Origin: Acanthornis magna
Taxonomy: Eukaryota > Chordata > Aves > Passeriformes > Acanthizidae
Assembly (NCBI GenBank): GCA_036785705.1
Contig: JAWUZG010000018.1
Coordinates: 8,343,501 to 8,407,500 of the forward strand
DNA: 64,000 bases
Reading direction: 5' to 3'
A program made the translations under genes and the position numbers. Position 1 is the stretch's first letter. Each line of letters begins with the position of its first letter. The notes under the pieces are model-generated. The model made no database searches. It worked only from the letters and a program-made list of their open reading frames with translations, and had not been told where the DNA came from. Of this stretch, positions 51,241 to 64,000 are shown one piece after another.

Positions 51241-52792
51241 TTTGAGATGATCAGTAAGATATTAGCTCCATAACCTGCAGTTTTGTTTTATCCTTTGTTT
51301 TCCATGCCATTTTTTGTGGTACTGGATCTCTTCTCTAGTGGTTTCATGCAGTGTTCTATAAAGACAAGGAAAAGCAAAATGTGCAAGAATTTGACCAACA
51401 GAGAAATCCTGTATTCACTCAGTGCATTACTACCACTGTTTTTAGTGTTCAGGTTTTGGATTTCTTGTTTACGTGGTTAAGTAAATTTGACTTTCTGTGC
51501 TGATAGCTGAATTTATCTAGCTTGTACCTTAGATTTTTTTCTGTAAAAAGGCCTTACAAGAGAAAGAAGTGTATTTAATCTCCTCTCTCAGATATATCTG
51601 TGTCCATTTCTGTTTCGATCATCTCTCCAAAGCGATGCCAGAAGGCAAGTGCAGCACCTTTTCTCATGTCTCAGGATGGGAGGATGAATTGATGATGGGG
51701 TGATCTGTGCTGACTTAAGCAGGCTGTATATGACTCCCTGCTGCTTTCTCTGGCTTTTTGTGCCCACTTGCCCCAGAGGATCTCAATGTGCAAAGGCAAA
51801 GATAAGAGGAAGGTTTACATGTACACTTTCTTTTTTCCTCTGGAAACAAAAGTCATGTTTCAGGGTGAGAATCACTGTTTTGTTTTTGTTCTCTTGCTTT
51901 TTATTTTTCTGCCCTTATTTTTATTTCTTGTTTTTAGGCGGATGATAAAACTGATTTATCTTAAATCAAGGATCTTCTGCCCCCTTACTCAGTGAGAAGG
52001 AGAAGCCAATCCCAAGTTCAAAGGAATGGAGATTTTTATTGTCAACATCTGCAATCACTGAGGTTATCCATTTATCTTTCTCTTTACTCTGTTTCATTTG
52101 GGGGCACTTGTTTTTATCTTTATTTTCTTTCAATGTAATTTTCCCTCCTAAGTTACCAAGACCCTCTGAAGGTCAATAAGCCCTAGTAAAGATCAATAAA
52201 TGTTTTACAAAATATTTGGTTCCATTTTTAAGAAACTGAAAACATAGAAAATGACAGAAACCTCTGCAGAATGCTACAAAGGCTTGACAGAAAGAAATGG
52301 GAACAGGTTTGTTCAGGGAATTAATAGCTAAATCTATCTCCATGTCATTCACATAATTTATAAAGTAAGCATTTAGTGAAATAATAATGTAACAGTATCT
52401 ATTTGATGAGTGAAGAATACTGGACAGTGTTATATGACAAAACAACAACATTTTGTACAAATGACCTCTGTACAGAACTTAGGTAAGGAAATTCATAATG
52501 GTTTAACCAGACCTTGTTTATCATACTCATATCATATGCTTTCTTGTGATCATAGAGGGTGTTTCTACAGAATGAAAATATTGTTTTTTCTAGTGAACAG
52601 TTGTGTTTTTATTTGAACATTTGAAGGATCAGTAAGAATTTCCATCACTGGAACTACAAAGAAAAACATGTGTATCAAAGTTCGAGACTTGCAAGAAATA
52701 TTAAATAGTAGACTGGAGGGGAAGAGAGAATATAGGGCTGTGAAATGTGGTGTTGGCTTATTTGAATAGCTAACTGAATTCCCCAAGTAAAA

Positions 52793-52840
52793 AATAGATA
52801 ACAATAGATAACAATAGATAACAATAGATAAATAGATAAC
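52793..52840 (+). repeat. Minisatellite of AATAGATAAC units
   Basis: Three perfect 10-bp units, an 8-bp unit lacking the final AC, then another perfect unit, in 48 bp. Confidence 0.9.
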
Positions 52841-52888
52841 GATGATAGCTGCAATTATTGCATGAATAAATGTAACATGAATAAAATT

Positions 52889-52920
52889 GTTTGGTTTGGT
52901 TTGGTTTGGTTTGGTTTGGT
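52889..52920 (+). repeat. (GTTTG)n pentanucleotide microsatellite
   Basis: Six uninterrupted TTTGG-type units, followed by an imperfect tail of the same composition to about 52947. Confidence 0.9.
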
Positions 52921-55900
52921 CTGTTGAGTTTGGTTTGCTTTGTTGGGGCATTTTTAACTTTCATTATTCAGTAACATGCTTTCATGCTTCTGACGATATA
53001 ATTTAAATTTGTTTAGCAATTATATGAACTATCTGTTTTCAAATGCTATTGTTCTTTGAAAAATTCTCCCCTGAACAGCTGAACCTGGATGAGACAAGTT
53101 AAAGGTAATCTAGAAGACAGTAACTTAACTTTTTTGTTCCTTTCTATATCATAAGCATTGCTGCAAAAATGGACAGACAAAGAAAACACTTCTATTTGTT
53201 TAGGTAAAGACAATATTATGCATGCAAGTGGTCTCCTTAGCCTGAAAAATAGTTATGATGAGTTCCTTGGTTTCCAAAATATTCAGGAGTAAAACATCAA
53301 AGAAATAATATGCTTCTAACATTAACACAGTTCACATTTCAAATTCTGCCCAGACTGCTTGGTTGTTTTGTTTGTTGTTACTGAATTCAAATTGTAATGT
53401 TTTCATTGTTGTGAGAAACGTTTCCCTATTCAAATCTCTTTTTCAAAATATGTTTCTCTAAACATCATACTCAAGGTGCTCAACATCTAATAATGAAGAT
53501 GCGTATGTTTGTTCAGTCTCTTTGGTTTTCTTCTTTGATGTGTTATGAGGATAGGTTTTACTTTTATTGTGTTTTGTAATTCTGTTGTTAAGATTGAGCT
53601 ATGTGTTCAGTCACTTAGTGTGGAGACTTCATGAATATATTTATTATTCTCCTCCAGATGATAGTTTGATTTGGTTCCTGTTCTCATTGATTTTTGCATC
53701 ACTAGAACAGAGAGTTTAGGTTGTTCTTTTCATGTTATTTCTTCTCCTCATAACACCGGAAAAGAAATGCACTGGCGTGTTCAAAACTTTTTATAGCATT
53801 AGGGAAATTTCACCTATTTACAATAAAACCATCCAGACTGGGAAGTGCCAGCAGGTTACTCTCTCGCTCAGATGTAAAAAGAAAGACAGTTCCTGCCCCA
53901 GGAGATTTGCTGTCTGCTCACAGAATTAGACCTCATGAAAGCAGAAAACATAGAAAATCAGATGATACTGGAGAAGAAGTGGTAGTTAAGACAAAGGTAA
54001 ATGGTTTTTATGACCTACCCCTCCTCTGAATGTGAATTTTGTTTTTCCCCAAGAAAGGTCTGAATAAAGACACATTGGCATTTTTGCATGCTCTGCCCTG
54101 CCAAATGCTCCTGCTGAAAACCTTCTTGTGTACCTTTCTCCTGGCCAAAGCCAATGCTGCACCCAGGGCAGGAGGGCAGAGGGGCAGGACTCCATTATCA
54201 GAAAAAAGCCACTAGGGGGAATGAAAGGCAACTGGCAGTAAGCTTGTCATAATCAGAGTCATCATTTAAAAAAATTAGTATAACTTCTTATTATTAACTT
54301 TACATTTGAGTAGGAGCATGTGCGAGTGTCTTCATGGCAATTACCTTTGTTACAAACAGTAGGCAGCTGCAACTAGGGTGAACTCAGAAATCTTTGGGCA
54401 CACTGAAGCCTGATTCTAAAAATCTTGTGGTTCATTTTCTTTTCTTTGTGTTTAATATGTAGTACTTATTCAAGCAAGCATATAGGTCCTGCACCCTTGG
54501 CACAGAACCTAAAATAGAACATGCAGAAACCATGTCGAAAACATCTTTATTACACTATGACTATAAGGACTTACTGTCTGTAGCTGCCATCTATCTTTCA
54601 TATGAGTTAGAGTGGAAATAGGTACAACAGGACCTATCTATACCCCTCCTTTCTCTGGGAATTGTAGTTGAAGAACACTATGAGAGTAGAATTCATATCT
54701 TGATTTAGATCAGTGGCTCTGATTTTGGTAGTGTGAGGTCGGTTTATGTGTTATGGAGGGTTTAGTCTAAGCATGACTTCTCCCACAGTTTGTTCAGCTA
54801 CCTTTCCATTAAATACCTGTCCTGTCATTTTATATTATTTCCCATGGATCTGCTTTTGATGACGTAAATATTATGACTTGAGGCTGCAGAATTTCCATTT
54901 TATAAATAATTAGAGAATTTGGTGAAAAGGAGCTTTGGTTCTTTTCCAAACCTGAAGACAAGAGAAGAAAAGGAAAATTAAATCAAACAACACATCCACA
55001 GAATACCAGAAGTCAATGGCTCCAGTGCATGTCTGGGGGGCACCGTGGTATTCAGTCAGGACATCACAGAGGCAGTGGGGGGAATTGATTAAACCGGTGC
55101 TATTAAAACACCACCCAAGTAAAATTTACCCAAACGCACACACTGAATTTTACAGCCTAACCAACACCCTCTGCTGCCCAGTATCTCCTAGATCTTCCCT
55201 TGTTTCCCTTCCTCACCATCCCTATGTCGATAAAAAACACAATCTTTTCAGTAACTAGTCTGGGTGTTACACAGTTACTGCAGCAAAGTACACTTACCTA
55301 TTTTTTGCATTTCTTGATATCGGTGTTTCTTCTGGCCTAGTGAATTTTGTGTCTCCCTCCTGGTTCCTACCCCATAGTGCTCTTCTCTTGCTCTTCTGCC
55401 TGGACATTCACACCTCCACCGCAAACCCTCTTTCTGCATGTGTTGAACTGCTAGAATAGGGCAATCATCGAGCTGGTTTTGACTGACTCAAGTTAGGTAA
55501 CGCTGGATGTGAGCTGCGAACAGAGGTCATCTCGTGTAGTTATTGCCAAGGACAGAAGTGCATCCACAAGCACAGTGACAAGCAAAGCCTTAGCTGGTCT
55601 TAAATATTTGATTCAAGTAGAAATCTATTTAGAATCGTATTGGAATATATGTCATTCAATTCAAATCAAATATCTATCACTTGCAACACTTACTGCATAA
55701 ATGTATGTTAATACTCACCTACTACTCTGAATAAAGTGCTTTCCTAAGTTGGATCCTCACCTGAATTTCTGCAGACTCAGCTTCCCATTTGTTCCTGTGG
55801 ATTCTGTGACATTTTCTACTTTGTAATTTGACTTCATGCTCTTCTCCACCACAATCCATATCAGCTCCACAAACACATTCAAGTCTAACAGGTTTCCCTT

Positions 55901-56034
55901 TTCTTAGCTTTGTGCTCTCACTGCCTCTGATACCTAGAAAATTCTGTCTTAGTTCCAACAGAGGGGTTTTTTAAGATTTGCAAACTGAATGCTTTACAAT
56001 TCCCTTTTGAAGCTCTGCCTATGTTGGTTTGCTG

Positions 56035-56104
56035 GTTTTTGGGATTTTTTTTTGTTTGTTTCTTTTTTCTTGGGTTTTTTTTTGTTTGTTTGGGTTTTTT
56101 GTTT

Positions 56105-56135
<31 letters not shown>

Positions 56136-56138
56136 TTT
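56035..56138 (+). repeat. T-rich (TTTG)n / (TTTTG)n low-complexity tract
   Basis: About 100 bp almost free of A and C on the plus strand, with TTTG and TTTTG units and two similar halves each starting GGGATTTTTT or GGGTTTTTTT. The opposite strand reads as an A-rich tract, which could be the remnant of a poly(A)-like or simple-repeat expansion; no retrocopy is recognised next to it. The lysine/asparagine-rich and phenylalanine-rich open frames here are artefacts of composition. Confidence 0.85.
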
Positions 56139-59100
56139 GCTTAGAACTAGCACTGCTCTATTCTCATTTATGTCAAAATAGTATGTCTTCTCTTGGTTTT
56201 CTGTGTCATTATAGGACAGGATTTTCAACAGTAATGCATTTCTTTTTCTACAAGTGTGACCCTACATAAGAGAGAGGCTCATGACCCATTGCCATTTTTT
56301 TCTCAATTAGTTGAATAAATGGTATTATACCTCCCTAGTAACTTTATTTTAAAGATGTTCTGTAAAGACATAATGTTATTTTTGTGTTCATTAAGAAACT
56401 TACACACTTACTGGACTCTTCCCATCTCACTGTTGCTTTTGCCAACAGGTGTTTTGTTTCATTTGGGGATAAATTGCCTGCAAATGCCTGTGGCACACAA
56501 AATATTTCTTTGAGAATCTTAGATCAACCTATTGCTGTATCATTAGAAACACTATGAAGATGGCCAGACATTGTGCACTCAATTGCTATTCATTAAAAAT
56601 CAAAACTTTACAAAATCCCAAAACATTTTAAAATTGCCAATGCTTTCAATTTTCATTAACTTACATTGGAAACTTTTGTGCTGATATTTTCTTCCTTAGA
56701 AATTTTTACTGACTTTTTTATAACCAATTCTTATTGACAAGAGTGTACACTTTCCCACTGGTTTTTACAAAGAAGATATAATTAAGTACATGAGAATTGA
56801 AACAAAAATGGTAAAGGGAGCAGATATAATATCTCCAAAAAATGGCAACTGAAATTTTGTACACCTGAAATAAACCTGTATTCTGTCACAGGGAAATGAA
56901 ATTTTTCTTTTAAGATTTATTCACATCTGTAACAAAATGAGAAAGAAAAGCATCATGTAGTTTAAAGTTAAAAGTTAAATGAACATGGTTTTGAGCATTA
57001 TTTTCTTTTGTCATTTCCGCTAACATTTTGTTGTTGAAAAGCTATTGTTAATGTTCTGAGATAAAGGTGAAAAGAGCTGGTGATTATGTGTGTTGTCTGT
57101 TCCAAAGAGTACAAAAGGAAATAATATTTCATGAGGTTCTGGGTGAACATACCAAGCAGGATGAGAAGTTTCCTGAGTAAGCAAGGATTTGTAGCCCACA
57201 CCTGCAAGGACTTGTTCTGCGGCTTTGTATAACTTAGAAGAAACATTTCTACTTTTCAGGCCATGTTCAGTTTCCCTACAGAAAGTTTTGTTTCTCCAGC
57301 ACTCAGTTTTGCACGTTACCTGCCTATGAGGGCAAGAAGTACCCCTTAATGGAACAGGACATGTTGTTTTAGGACTATTAGGTGCCCAATCTGCCTGCGA
57401 GAACTCATTCTGAAGTCAAAATACCTGCTGAATCAGCTTCAGAGTATTACTCTGCTTCTCCTCTAAGTTTCATTCAACACTGTGGTTGCCTTTCTTCCTT
57501 TTTCTGTATTCTGTCTGCCCTGTTCCCACATGGTTTCTTAAATCTGAGCTAATATCAGAGGATTAAAATATTATAATTAATTAAAATTATCCCTATTAGT
57601 GACAGAAGCAGTACATTACTGAATTAAAACCAGCAGTTTAATCCTTGGCTCAATGGTGCAATACACTCACAAATACGAGGCGCTCCCAAATTTGCTCAGT
57701 GGCAGTTTTCTCTGGGGAGAAGGCAGTGGTGTTGTTACCCTGCACTGCCTGGGCTCCCACAGACACACAGAGAGGCACTGCAGGAGCAGCCCAGCCCAGG
57801 ACTGAGAAAATGCAAAGGGAACTCCATCCCTAGCCATGTGATGATGTGCCAAACTGCTGGGAAATGTGGACCAAGGCTTTTACGGTTTTCTCTTTCTGAC
57901 CAACACATCTGTAACAACTCTGGCATTTGGCATGGATTAAAAAACTCCTGCAAGCACACACGTAAATAAGTAAAATGGTAAAAGTGGTGTCATGCTAAGC
58001 AGAACAAACTGATTGTGAAATGCATTCTCATGCAGAGAAGAACAGTGAACTATTGCTCAAAACTTGAGCAGAAGTAGATAGTGTAAGTTGGGGTCCACTG
58101 TACAAAAATATGATCTCAGATCTTTAAAGGTACTTAGGTCTTTTACTCAAATCTTTTTTAATGGGTATTTGACATCTAAATACCACTGAAGATTTGAGCC
58201 CTTATTAATGTTTTCTTAATCACTCACAAAATCTTTAGCCTGTTTAGAGAAGTAGAGTTTCAAAAAGTCCCTATACAGATTCCTATGTAAGGTCTAATGC
58301 CACCATAAAGCTTCAGGGGTTTTTAAAGTATCTAAAAGCTTCAGATATTGAAGCCAAAATTACATTTTCTGTGACTCACAGACCAATACATCACTTTCTT
58401 TCTTCAGTGCCGTTATTTCCTGAATAACCCTTCTAAAGCAAAATTACATTGGGAAGAATGAGATACAAGGCCAGTGGAGAGGTTTATATTGTAAATAAGA
58501 AGGACATGTTTTTTCTTTTTAGAGCAGTCTGTTTTATTTTTAATATTTTTATCTCTACAAGATCAGCATAATCCATTTATTGTCTTCACATATGTATTAC
58601 TGAGAACTCCTGTTCTTCTACAATTTATGTTAAATTCTGGGGAAAGAAGTTGTCTTTGAAGCACCTGGAAGTTTAATATTTTGTAACTTTGAAGTTCCAA
58701 ACCACTCAGAAATGAAGGAGCAATTCATTATAGGCACTTGTCACTCCTCTGTCATACCTGAAGTTTCTATTCGCTTGAGTGACTTTACCAGCATTAAATC
58801 AACACCATCTACTCAAGGGTTGCCAGTCTAGTACTTTTTTGCCAGATGATCTCTTTTTTAATCCGACTCTGTGGAAAGCAGCGGGGTTTTCTAAATCTAC
58901 AATTTATCTGCAATAAAAGCAATCAAAGCTGTTATTTTCCTATTTTGTAACAGAGCTCTGCTTTATCTCATATTGTGGAATTTTCCGTCCCTGACTAGGA
59001 GCAGCAGCTCAGGCCAAAAGCTGTACAAATGGCAATAACACAGAGGATGGTCACTTCTGGGGACACTCTCTGGATGTGCTGACTGTACCATCAGAGAAAC

Positions 59101-62100
59101 AAAATACTTCTCTATGATAAGAAATTTGGCCATCCAGCACCTGACATTTTGCAATCTCCTGAATATTTTGGTAGGTATGAGCTGTGTTGCTTTTCTTTAA
59201 AACAAGCTAAAGGAAAGTCGTCTAAGCCACAGATTCACTGCAGCAAGCTGAAATTTTGAGTGTGATGGCAGAAGAGACTGTGTACAAGCCAGGGTTTGTA
59301 AGCACCAAGGGTAAAGGTAAGTATAGCTGTAGCAAATTAAAATACTTTCTGCAACTGTCTGTCCTCTCTCTGCTGTGGTTACTGCCCTGAGGGTAGAGGC
59401 AGCAGGACAGGGCTTAGATTGGCACCTCACTGCTCCAGTTCCTCTCTCTGTGTGTTAGATTAAGCCACTGATGAGGTGCTATAGAAAACCCCTAAACCCA
59501 CACTGGCACAGTTCAATAGAGCTGTGATTCTGCCATGCTGATGCAGGAATAACAGAATTATAGAGAAAAGGGAGAGCAGACAACTCAGCACTGAGGTCTT
59601 AGTCAGATATGACTAGATTTGACATATTCCAGAGACTGCCTGTTCTGGGCATCACAAGTGGAAAGAGTTAGACTGCTGGCTGGGATTTGCAACTATGAGC
59701 TGGCCTTGTGAAATCTCATCCAAACTGAGGATGCTTCAGCCAGCCAGACAGCTAGGAGGAGAGGCTGAAGGCAGAGAGAAATTCGTAGTTCTGTTCCAGG
59801 TTTCAGCAGTTCAGAGAACTTCTAAAGCTGGTATTTGTGAAAGACTGGCATTTACAGCCTGAAGGGCTTCAGAGCCTTAGCTGCCACTTTGGGTTTGGCT
59901 GCTGTCTTCTAGTTCTCTTTGAAAATTCAGCTGAAAAGGAAGGTGTCAGTGTTTCTGTCCACCTTTTCTTTACAAGAGGACTTTCAGAGGAAGTTCAAAA
60001 TATCTTGCATATCCCAGAAGCTGTGCCTTCACTTCTTGGTTTAAGACAAGAATGATAGAATTTTATTAACTGTTCTTCTGTTGAAGTTTTACCACTGTGC
60101 AGAAAGAAAAACAAGACTGAGAGGGCCAGAAAGGAGAAGAGAGCAAACAACTGGGAATGTAACTTGCAGCCCCATAACACACAGTCTGGCCCAGGAAGAG
60201 ACCAGCTCAGATACTACTTCTGTACTTTATTTGTGGATACTTCAACACCAAAATGAGTAAACAATCCTTGGGGCAAGGAGCAGAGCCTGGGGGAGAGACC
60301 CCATGAGATCACTGAAGAACCTCTTTGCTTTCTCTTTCAGTGCTTCTGAGCCTTGTGAACCTTGTGCTCTTTCTACTGCTGTCTATCTGGTACTCTGTGT
60401 CCTGAAATCAATAATGGCCTGAACACAGCATGAGGCAGACAAAAAAGATGAGACCAAGACTCTGTGCTCATGGGCTAATTCACTTCTTCTCATCAGTACA
60501 TACTCTATTCTGGCTTCTGCATGGCTTAAGCATTACCTGTGTCTCCAAAGCTTTTCATAGCCCAAGGATTAGCTGTCAGGTCAAAATCTTGTTGAACAAT
60601 ATGGTTCTAGTGTTAAGCCAAAGCTGTAAAGAGTTAAAAGCAGTATTGAGTTTCCTTAATAAGCCAAGCTCTTCTTGGATAATTTTTTATTTAGAGATGG
60701 GCATAATCTCGAGAATTTCCTCACTGTGTATACAAACTATGCGACCACCATGACTCCTAGGCCAGCATTTTGCATCACCAGAGGGCAATCTCTCACTTTC
60801 CAACGTTAAGTATTCACCACAGCAGCCACTGAGGCAGTGAGGAAGGTGTCTGTTAAATCAGAAACAGGCTGTCCATATCTCACAGTAGCAAAGTAGTAAC
60901 AAGGACAGCCTAGGAACTGTAGTCTTCCCTTGCTAACTAACCCTAAAATCTGTCTACTGATCGCACTATTGTTCACCATATCAGTGGTGCATATAGAGAA
61001 TTCTTCTACTTCCCTTATGTCCCTTTTCTCATGTTTACAACTGTCACCACCAATACTCATTCTAGATTTGTAGGATTCAGCATTCCAATTTTTTACAGGA
61101 GAACTTATAATTATTTTGAATTCTGGAGTTATTTTAACATCTGCTTGAATTATTTCAAGAGAAAATACAATTTCAACTTTTGTAATAATTAATAACTTTG
61201 TATTATCCATATTAAAGTAATCCCCATGAAGTCACCATAGTGCAGATACCGTGTGACATGGGGAGTTGCATCCAAGCTGAATTTTAGGCTTCTGCATGTT
61301 GTGTTTGTAGGTGGCTTTTCTGTAGTGAGAAGCTCTGATGAGCTCTGTAAAACCCAGGAGGTGAGTGGTATCTGTCATTGCCTGTTCACTGCAAAGAGCT
61401 TTTACAGCACCCCGCCATTTCAATAGTTTTGTGGAAAGAGGAAAATATGCTTCCTTCAGGCTTGTCTGGATTTAAAATCAGCTGTTGTTATTCCTTCATC
61501 AGTTCATCTTTCTCTTGTTAGCAGTTTCACATCATGAAGGTAGCCTGGTATTGCACATCCAGGGTCGTAATTTTTTTTAGTTTGATGATTATACTGCCTT
61601 TGTGGTGAAAAGTTCTCAACATCTGAGTTTTAAATTGTCCTCTGCTTGACCTACCTTATGGCATATTTCTTTGGTTTCAAAAAGCAAGAAGAATTTTTGT
61701 TCTGATTTAAATCTCACTTGTTATGAAGCTTTTCTGTTTTCAAAATAGCCTCTCTAAACATAACTTATTTTTAACAGTGTCTTTTAAAACAGCCATCCCA
61801 AAAGGCACAGCAGCGTATTAATAGCTCTTGGAGAGACAACTTTTGTCTTTCTGAATTTGGCACAGAAATGGTGTAAGTATTGTCAGATAACAACTTCCCC
61901 AATTAACATAAATAGCATATGCTCAAATGGCTTTTGTTCCTAGTAAGGAACCCACTGAAGTTGTTTGATTTTTTGGGTACATGAAACATTTCACTAGTCA
62001 TCCAATATGGTTATCTTGAAGTTGTTATTTCCAGATTAATAATATAAAGAGTATTGGCAAGCACATTTCTGAAAAGGGATTTGTCATCCTAAGCATTTCA

Positions 62101-62708
62101 AGAGAAAGACATGATTAACGTGTTGAATTGAAACAGGAGTTGAAGGAAAACAAACACCAGTTATGTATGTACAATATTTTCCTACCATTCCTGACTTCCT
62201 CCACACCTCTAGAGAATTATTAGTATATCTAGATGTTTAATATATAATTATTTTTTCATAAGATTAACCTAAGAGTGTGTGGAGATTTTTCCTTGAAAAG
62301 AAGAGGGTGGACAGGATTTTATTTTCTGCTTTATTTTGTTGTTCTGATAATAAACTCCTGCATTTCTATTTGCTCTTCAGACATATTGTCCTGACATTAC
62401 TTTTGATACTGTGCCGTATCTTTGTAAGACAAACATTGCTTTCAAACCTTTTTTTTCCTGATGTAGCATTCATGTCTTAAAAGCAAATGTTTGGTACTAG
62501 AGGAAGGAATGCTGCAGGCAAAAGAAGCTATTTTAAATTTAGTGAAATGTATACAGGCATTCTATTATAGTCTTACACTTTTTATCTAGAAATTTCTGGT
62601 ATATACACTGCATATGTTAAAAAGGCAACTCTTAGCAGCTAATGAATATATTTATAAAAACATTATATAAAATGTTGTAAGAAATGAAAACAAGAGAGAA
62701 ATTACTCA

Positions 62709-62764
62709 CCTTTACTCATTTTACGTATGTGTATAGCCTTTACTCATTTTACATGTGTGTATAG
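62709..62764 (+). repeat. 28-bp tandem duplication
   Basis: CCTTTACTCATTTTAC followed by GTATGTGTATAG (62709-62736) is repeated immediately with two base changes (62737-62764). Confidence 0.9.
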
Positions 62765-64000
62765 CCTTTGTATTAACCCACAGAAAGGCTATCTCCTGGA
62801 CACTGCTCTTAGCCAAGCACTTCACAGAGAGCAAAAACCTGATGGAATTTTTTCAATTAGTTTGAATTCATCCCTCAGTTAAAAAAAGCAGAGAAAACCA
62901 AGACCATCTTGATACAAAAATATTATTTTGAAATAAGTAGGCGTGGAGATGCATTTATAGCAACCTGGCTTTCTGAGAATAAATCATAAAAGTACTGTTA
63001 TTATCCATTTTTGTGTCAATCTCTACTCTCCTTCTTTTTCTAGAACTGTGTAAAATCTGTACTGACAGCCAAACAAAATCCTAGGAGCATGACTTTGACA
63101 TGCTAAGCCCTTCCTTCTCCTAACTTTGCTATCCTGCTGCCTACCTGCTTTTAATTTATACTTCTTTGATTTAAGAACGAATACACTGTTTCTGTATTGA
63201 CCAGGATTCTGAGAGTATTGAAACTGATTTGCTAAACTTTAGATGATCACTGAAAGTTAGGAGACGGAATTGAGAATTGACATCAAGTGCACTTGTGTCC
63301 CCTGAATCCTGACTGAAGCAAACAATGCTTTCATATACCAAAATGCAGTGAGAAAATGTGTGCCTGCTGTTTTCCTATCCACTCTTGGCTCCTGTGGTAG
63401 TTTCCATTCCAAACATTTTTGCCTGAGATAATATTTTATTGGGGTTTTACACACAGAGGTGATACCTCCATCTGATATGGGGGAGTTTTAGGTAAGCTCA
63501 CATCACTGTTGCCCATATTTGTATAGAAAACTTGGCCCCTGAGAACACAAGGATACACATAGTCTCCTCCATATGTGCAGTCTTGGGAAATGATGAGCCA
63601 AACACCTACTGCAGGTATTTATTTTGCAATCAGCATCCGTTAGTTTTCATCATACATTTTCGTATCCTCATTTGTGGCAATTCTGGTCATCGTATCTGAG
63701 TGAAGAGGAATAATTTCATGTTCTTTGTAAATTCATAACTGATGTTCATCAGTCACATATTATCACTGAAAATCACTTCTGCTGTGTTTTTCTCAAGTTG
63801 CCCAGCAGAATTTACAATTTCAGAGCACTGCCTCTGTTATAAATGGATATTTTGTTTTCTATTTTAACAGAACACAAATGCGTAATTAAGAGTGGGGAGA
63901 ACTATTTCTGCAGTTTAGCCTTGGATAGGTTTCTATTAATTTAATTTGGTTTTGGTATGTTGTAATTCAGTATTCAAATGCAGCTCAGTCTGTGGCTTGC

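Larger units (their letters stand above)
51241..64000. other. Unassigned AT-rich sequence with simple repeats
   Basis: No gene or interspersed repeat is recognised. Simple repeats at 52793-52840, 52889-52920, 56035-56138 and a 28-bp duplication at 62709-62764 are listed separately. A splice-acceptor-like site with a short hydrophobic frame at 60341-60405 is discussed as a finding and not called as an exon. Relatively GC-rich stretches at 57640-57850 and 59190-60400 have no coding signature I recognise. Confidence 0.55.

Noticed and set aside
52565..52951. Minus-strand open frame of 128 codons with Asn/Pro/Thr-Lys repeats
   Set aside because: The repetitive protein is simply the translation of the two microsatellites at 52793-52920.
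56019..56269. Overlapping open frames rich in Phe (plus) or Lys/Asn (minus)
   Set aside because: They are produced by the T-rich low-complexity tract at 56035-56138.

Overview
The window reads as an AT-rich, gene-poor stretch of a bird nuclear genome, most likely a passerine (perching bird). The evidence is its repeats. There are five CR1 LINE loci in both orientations, including CR1-X-type 3' ends. There are three full-length LTRs without any retroviral interior. There is also one short SINE whose head is a decayed tRNA-Ile(AAT) and whose tail is a CR1-X 3' end, the architecture known from zebra finch as TguSINE1 and regarded as passerine-specific. Family names come from recognition of conserved sequence, not from a database search.

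Layout. Positions 1-17469 hold no gene or interspersed repeat that I recognise. A minus-strand CR1 ORF2 fragment lies at 17470-17995. A solo ERVL-type LTR with a perfect 5-bp target duplication lies at 21112-22502. An internally deleted plus-strand CR1 is at 27243-27626 and a short minus-strand CR1 tail at 31125-31296. The densest part is 36.9-42.3 kb: a plus-strand CR1-X copy (36899-38111) carrying the SINE (37217-37347), a second CR1 scrap (38112-38196), a second ERVL-type LTR (39014-40172), and a third, unrelated LTR (41273-42290) with a 4-bp target duplication and strong internal inverted repeats. A minus-strand CR1-X is at 50422-51240. The last 13 kb hold only simple repeats and unassigned sequence.

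No protein-coding gene, functional tRNA, rRNA or CRISPR array could be supported. The long open frames are chance frames, the longest of them antisense or sense runs through CR1 and LTR sequence. The window may be intergenic or lie inside large introns; the sequence alone does not decide. The functional relationship visible here is parasitic: the SINE carries the same 3' end as the CR1-X element it landed in, as expected if CR1 reverse transcriptase mobilises both. I did not find a convincing undescribed system. The best leads are the hairpin-rich third LTR, the G-rich tandem block in the first LTR, and a splice-acceptor-like site at 60341 followed by a short hydrophobic reading frame.
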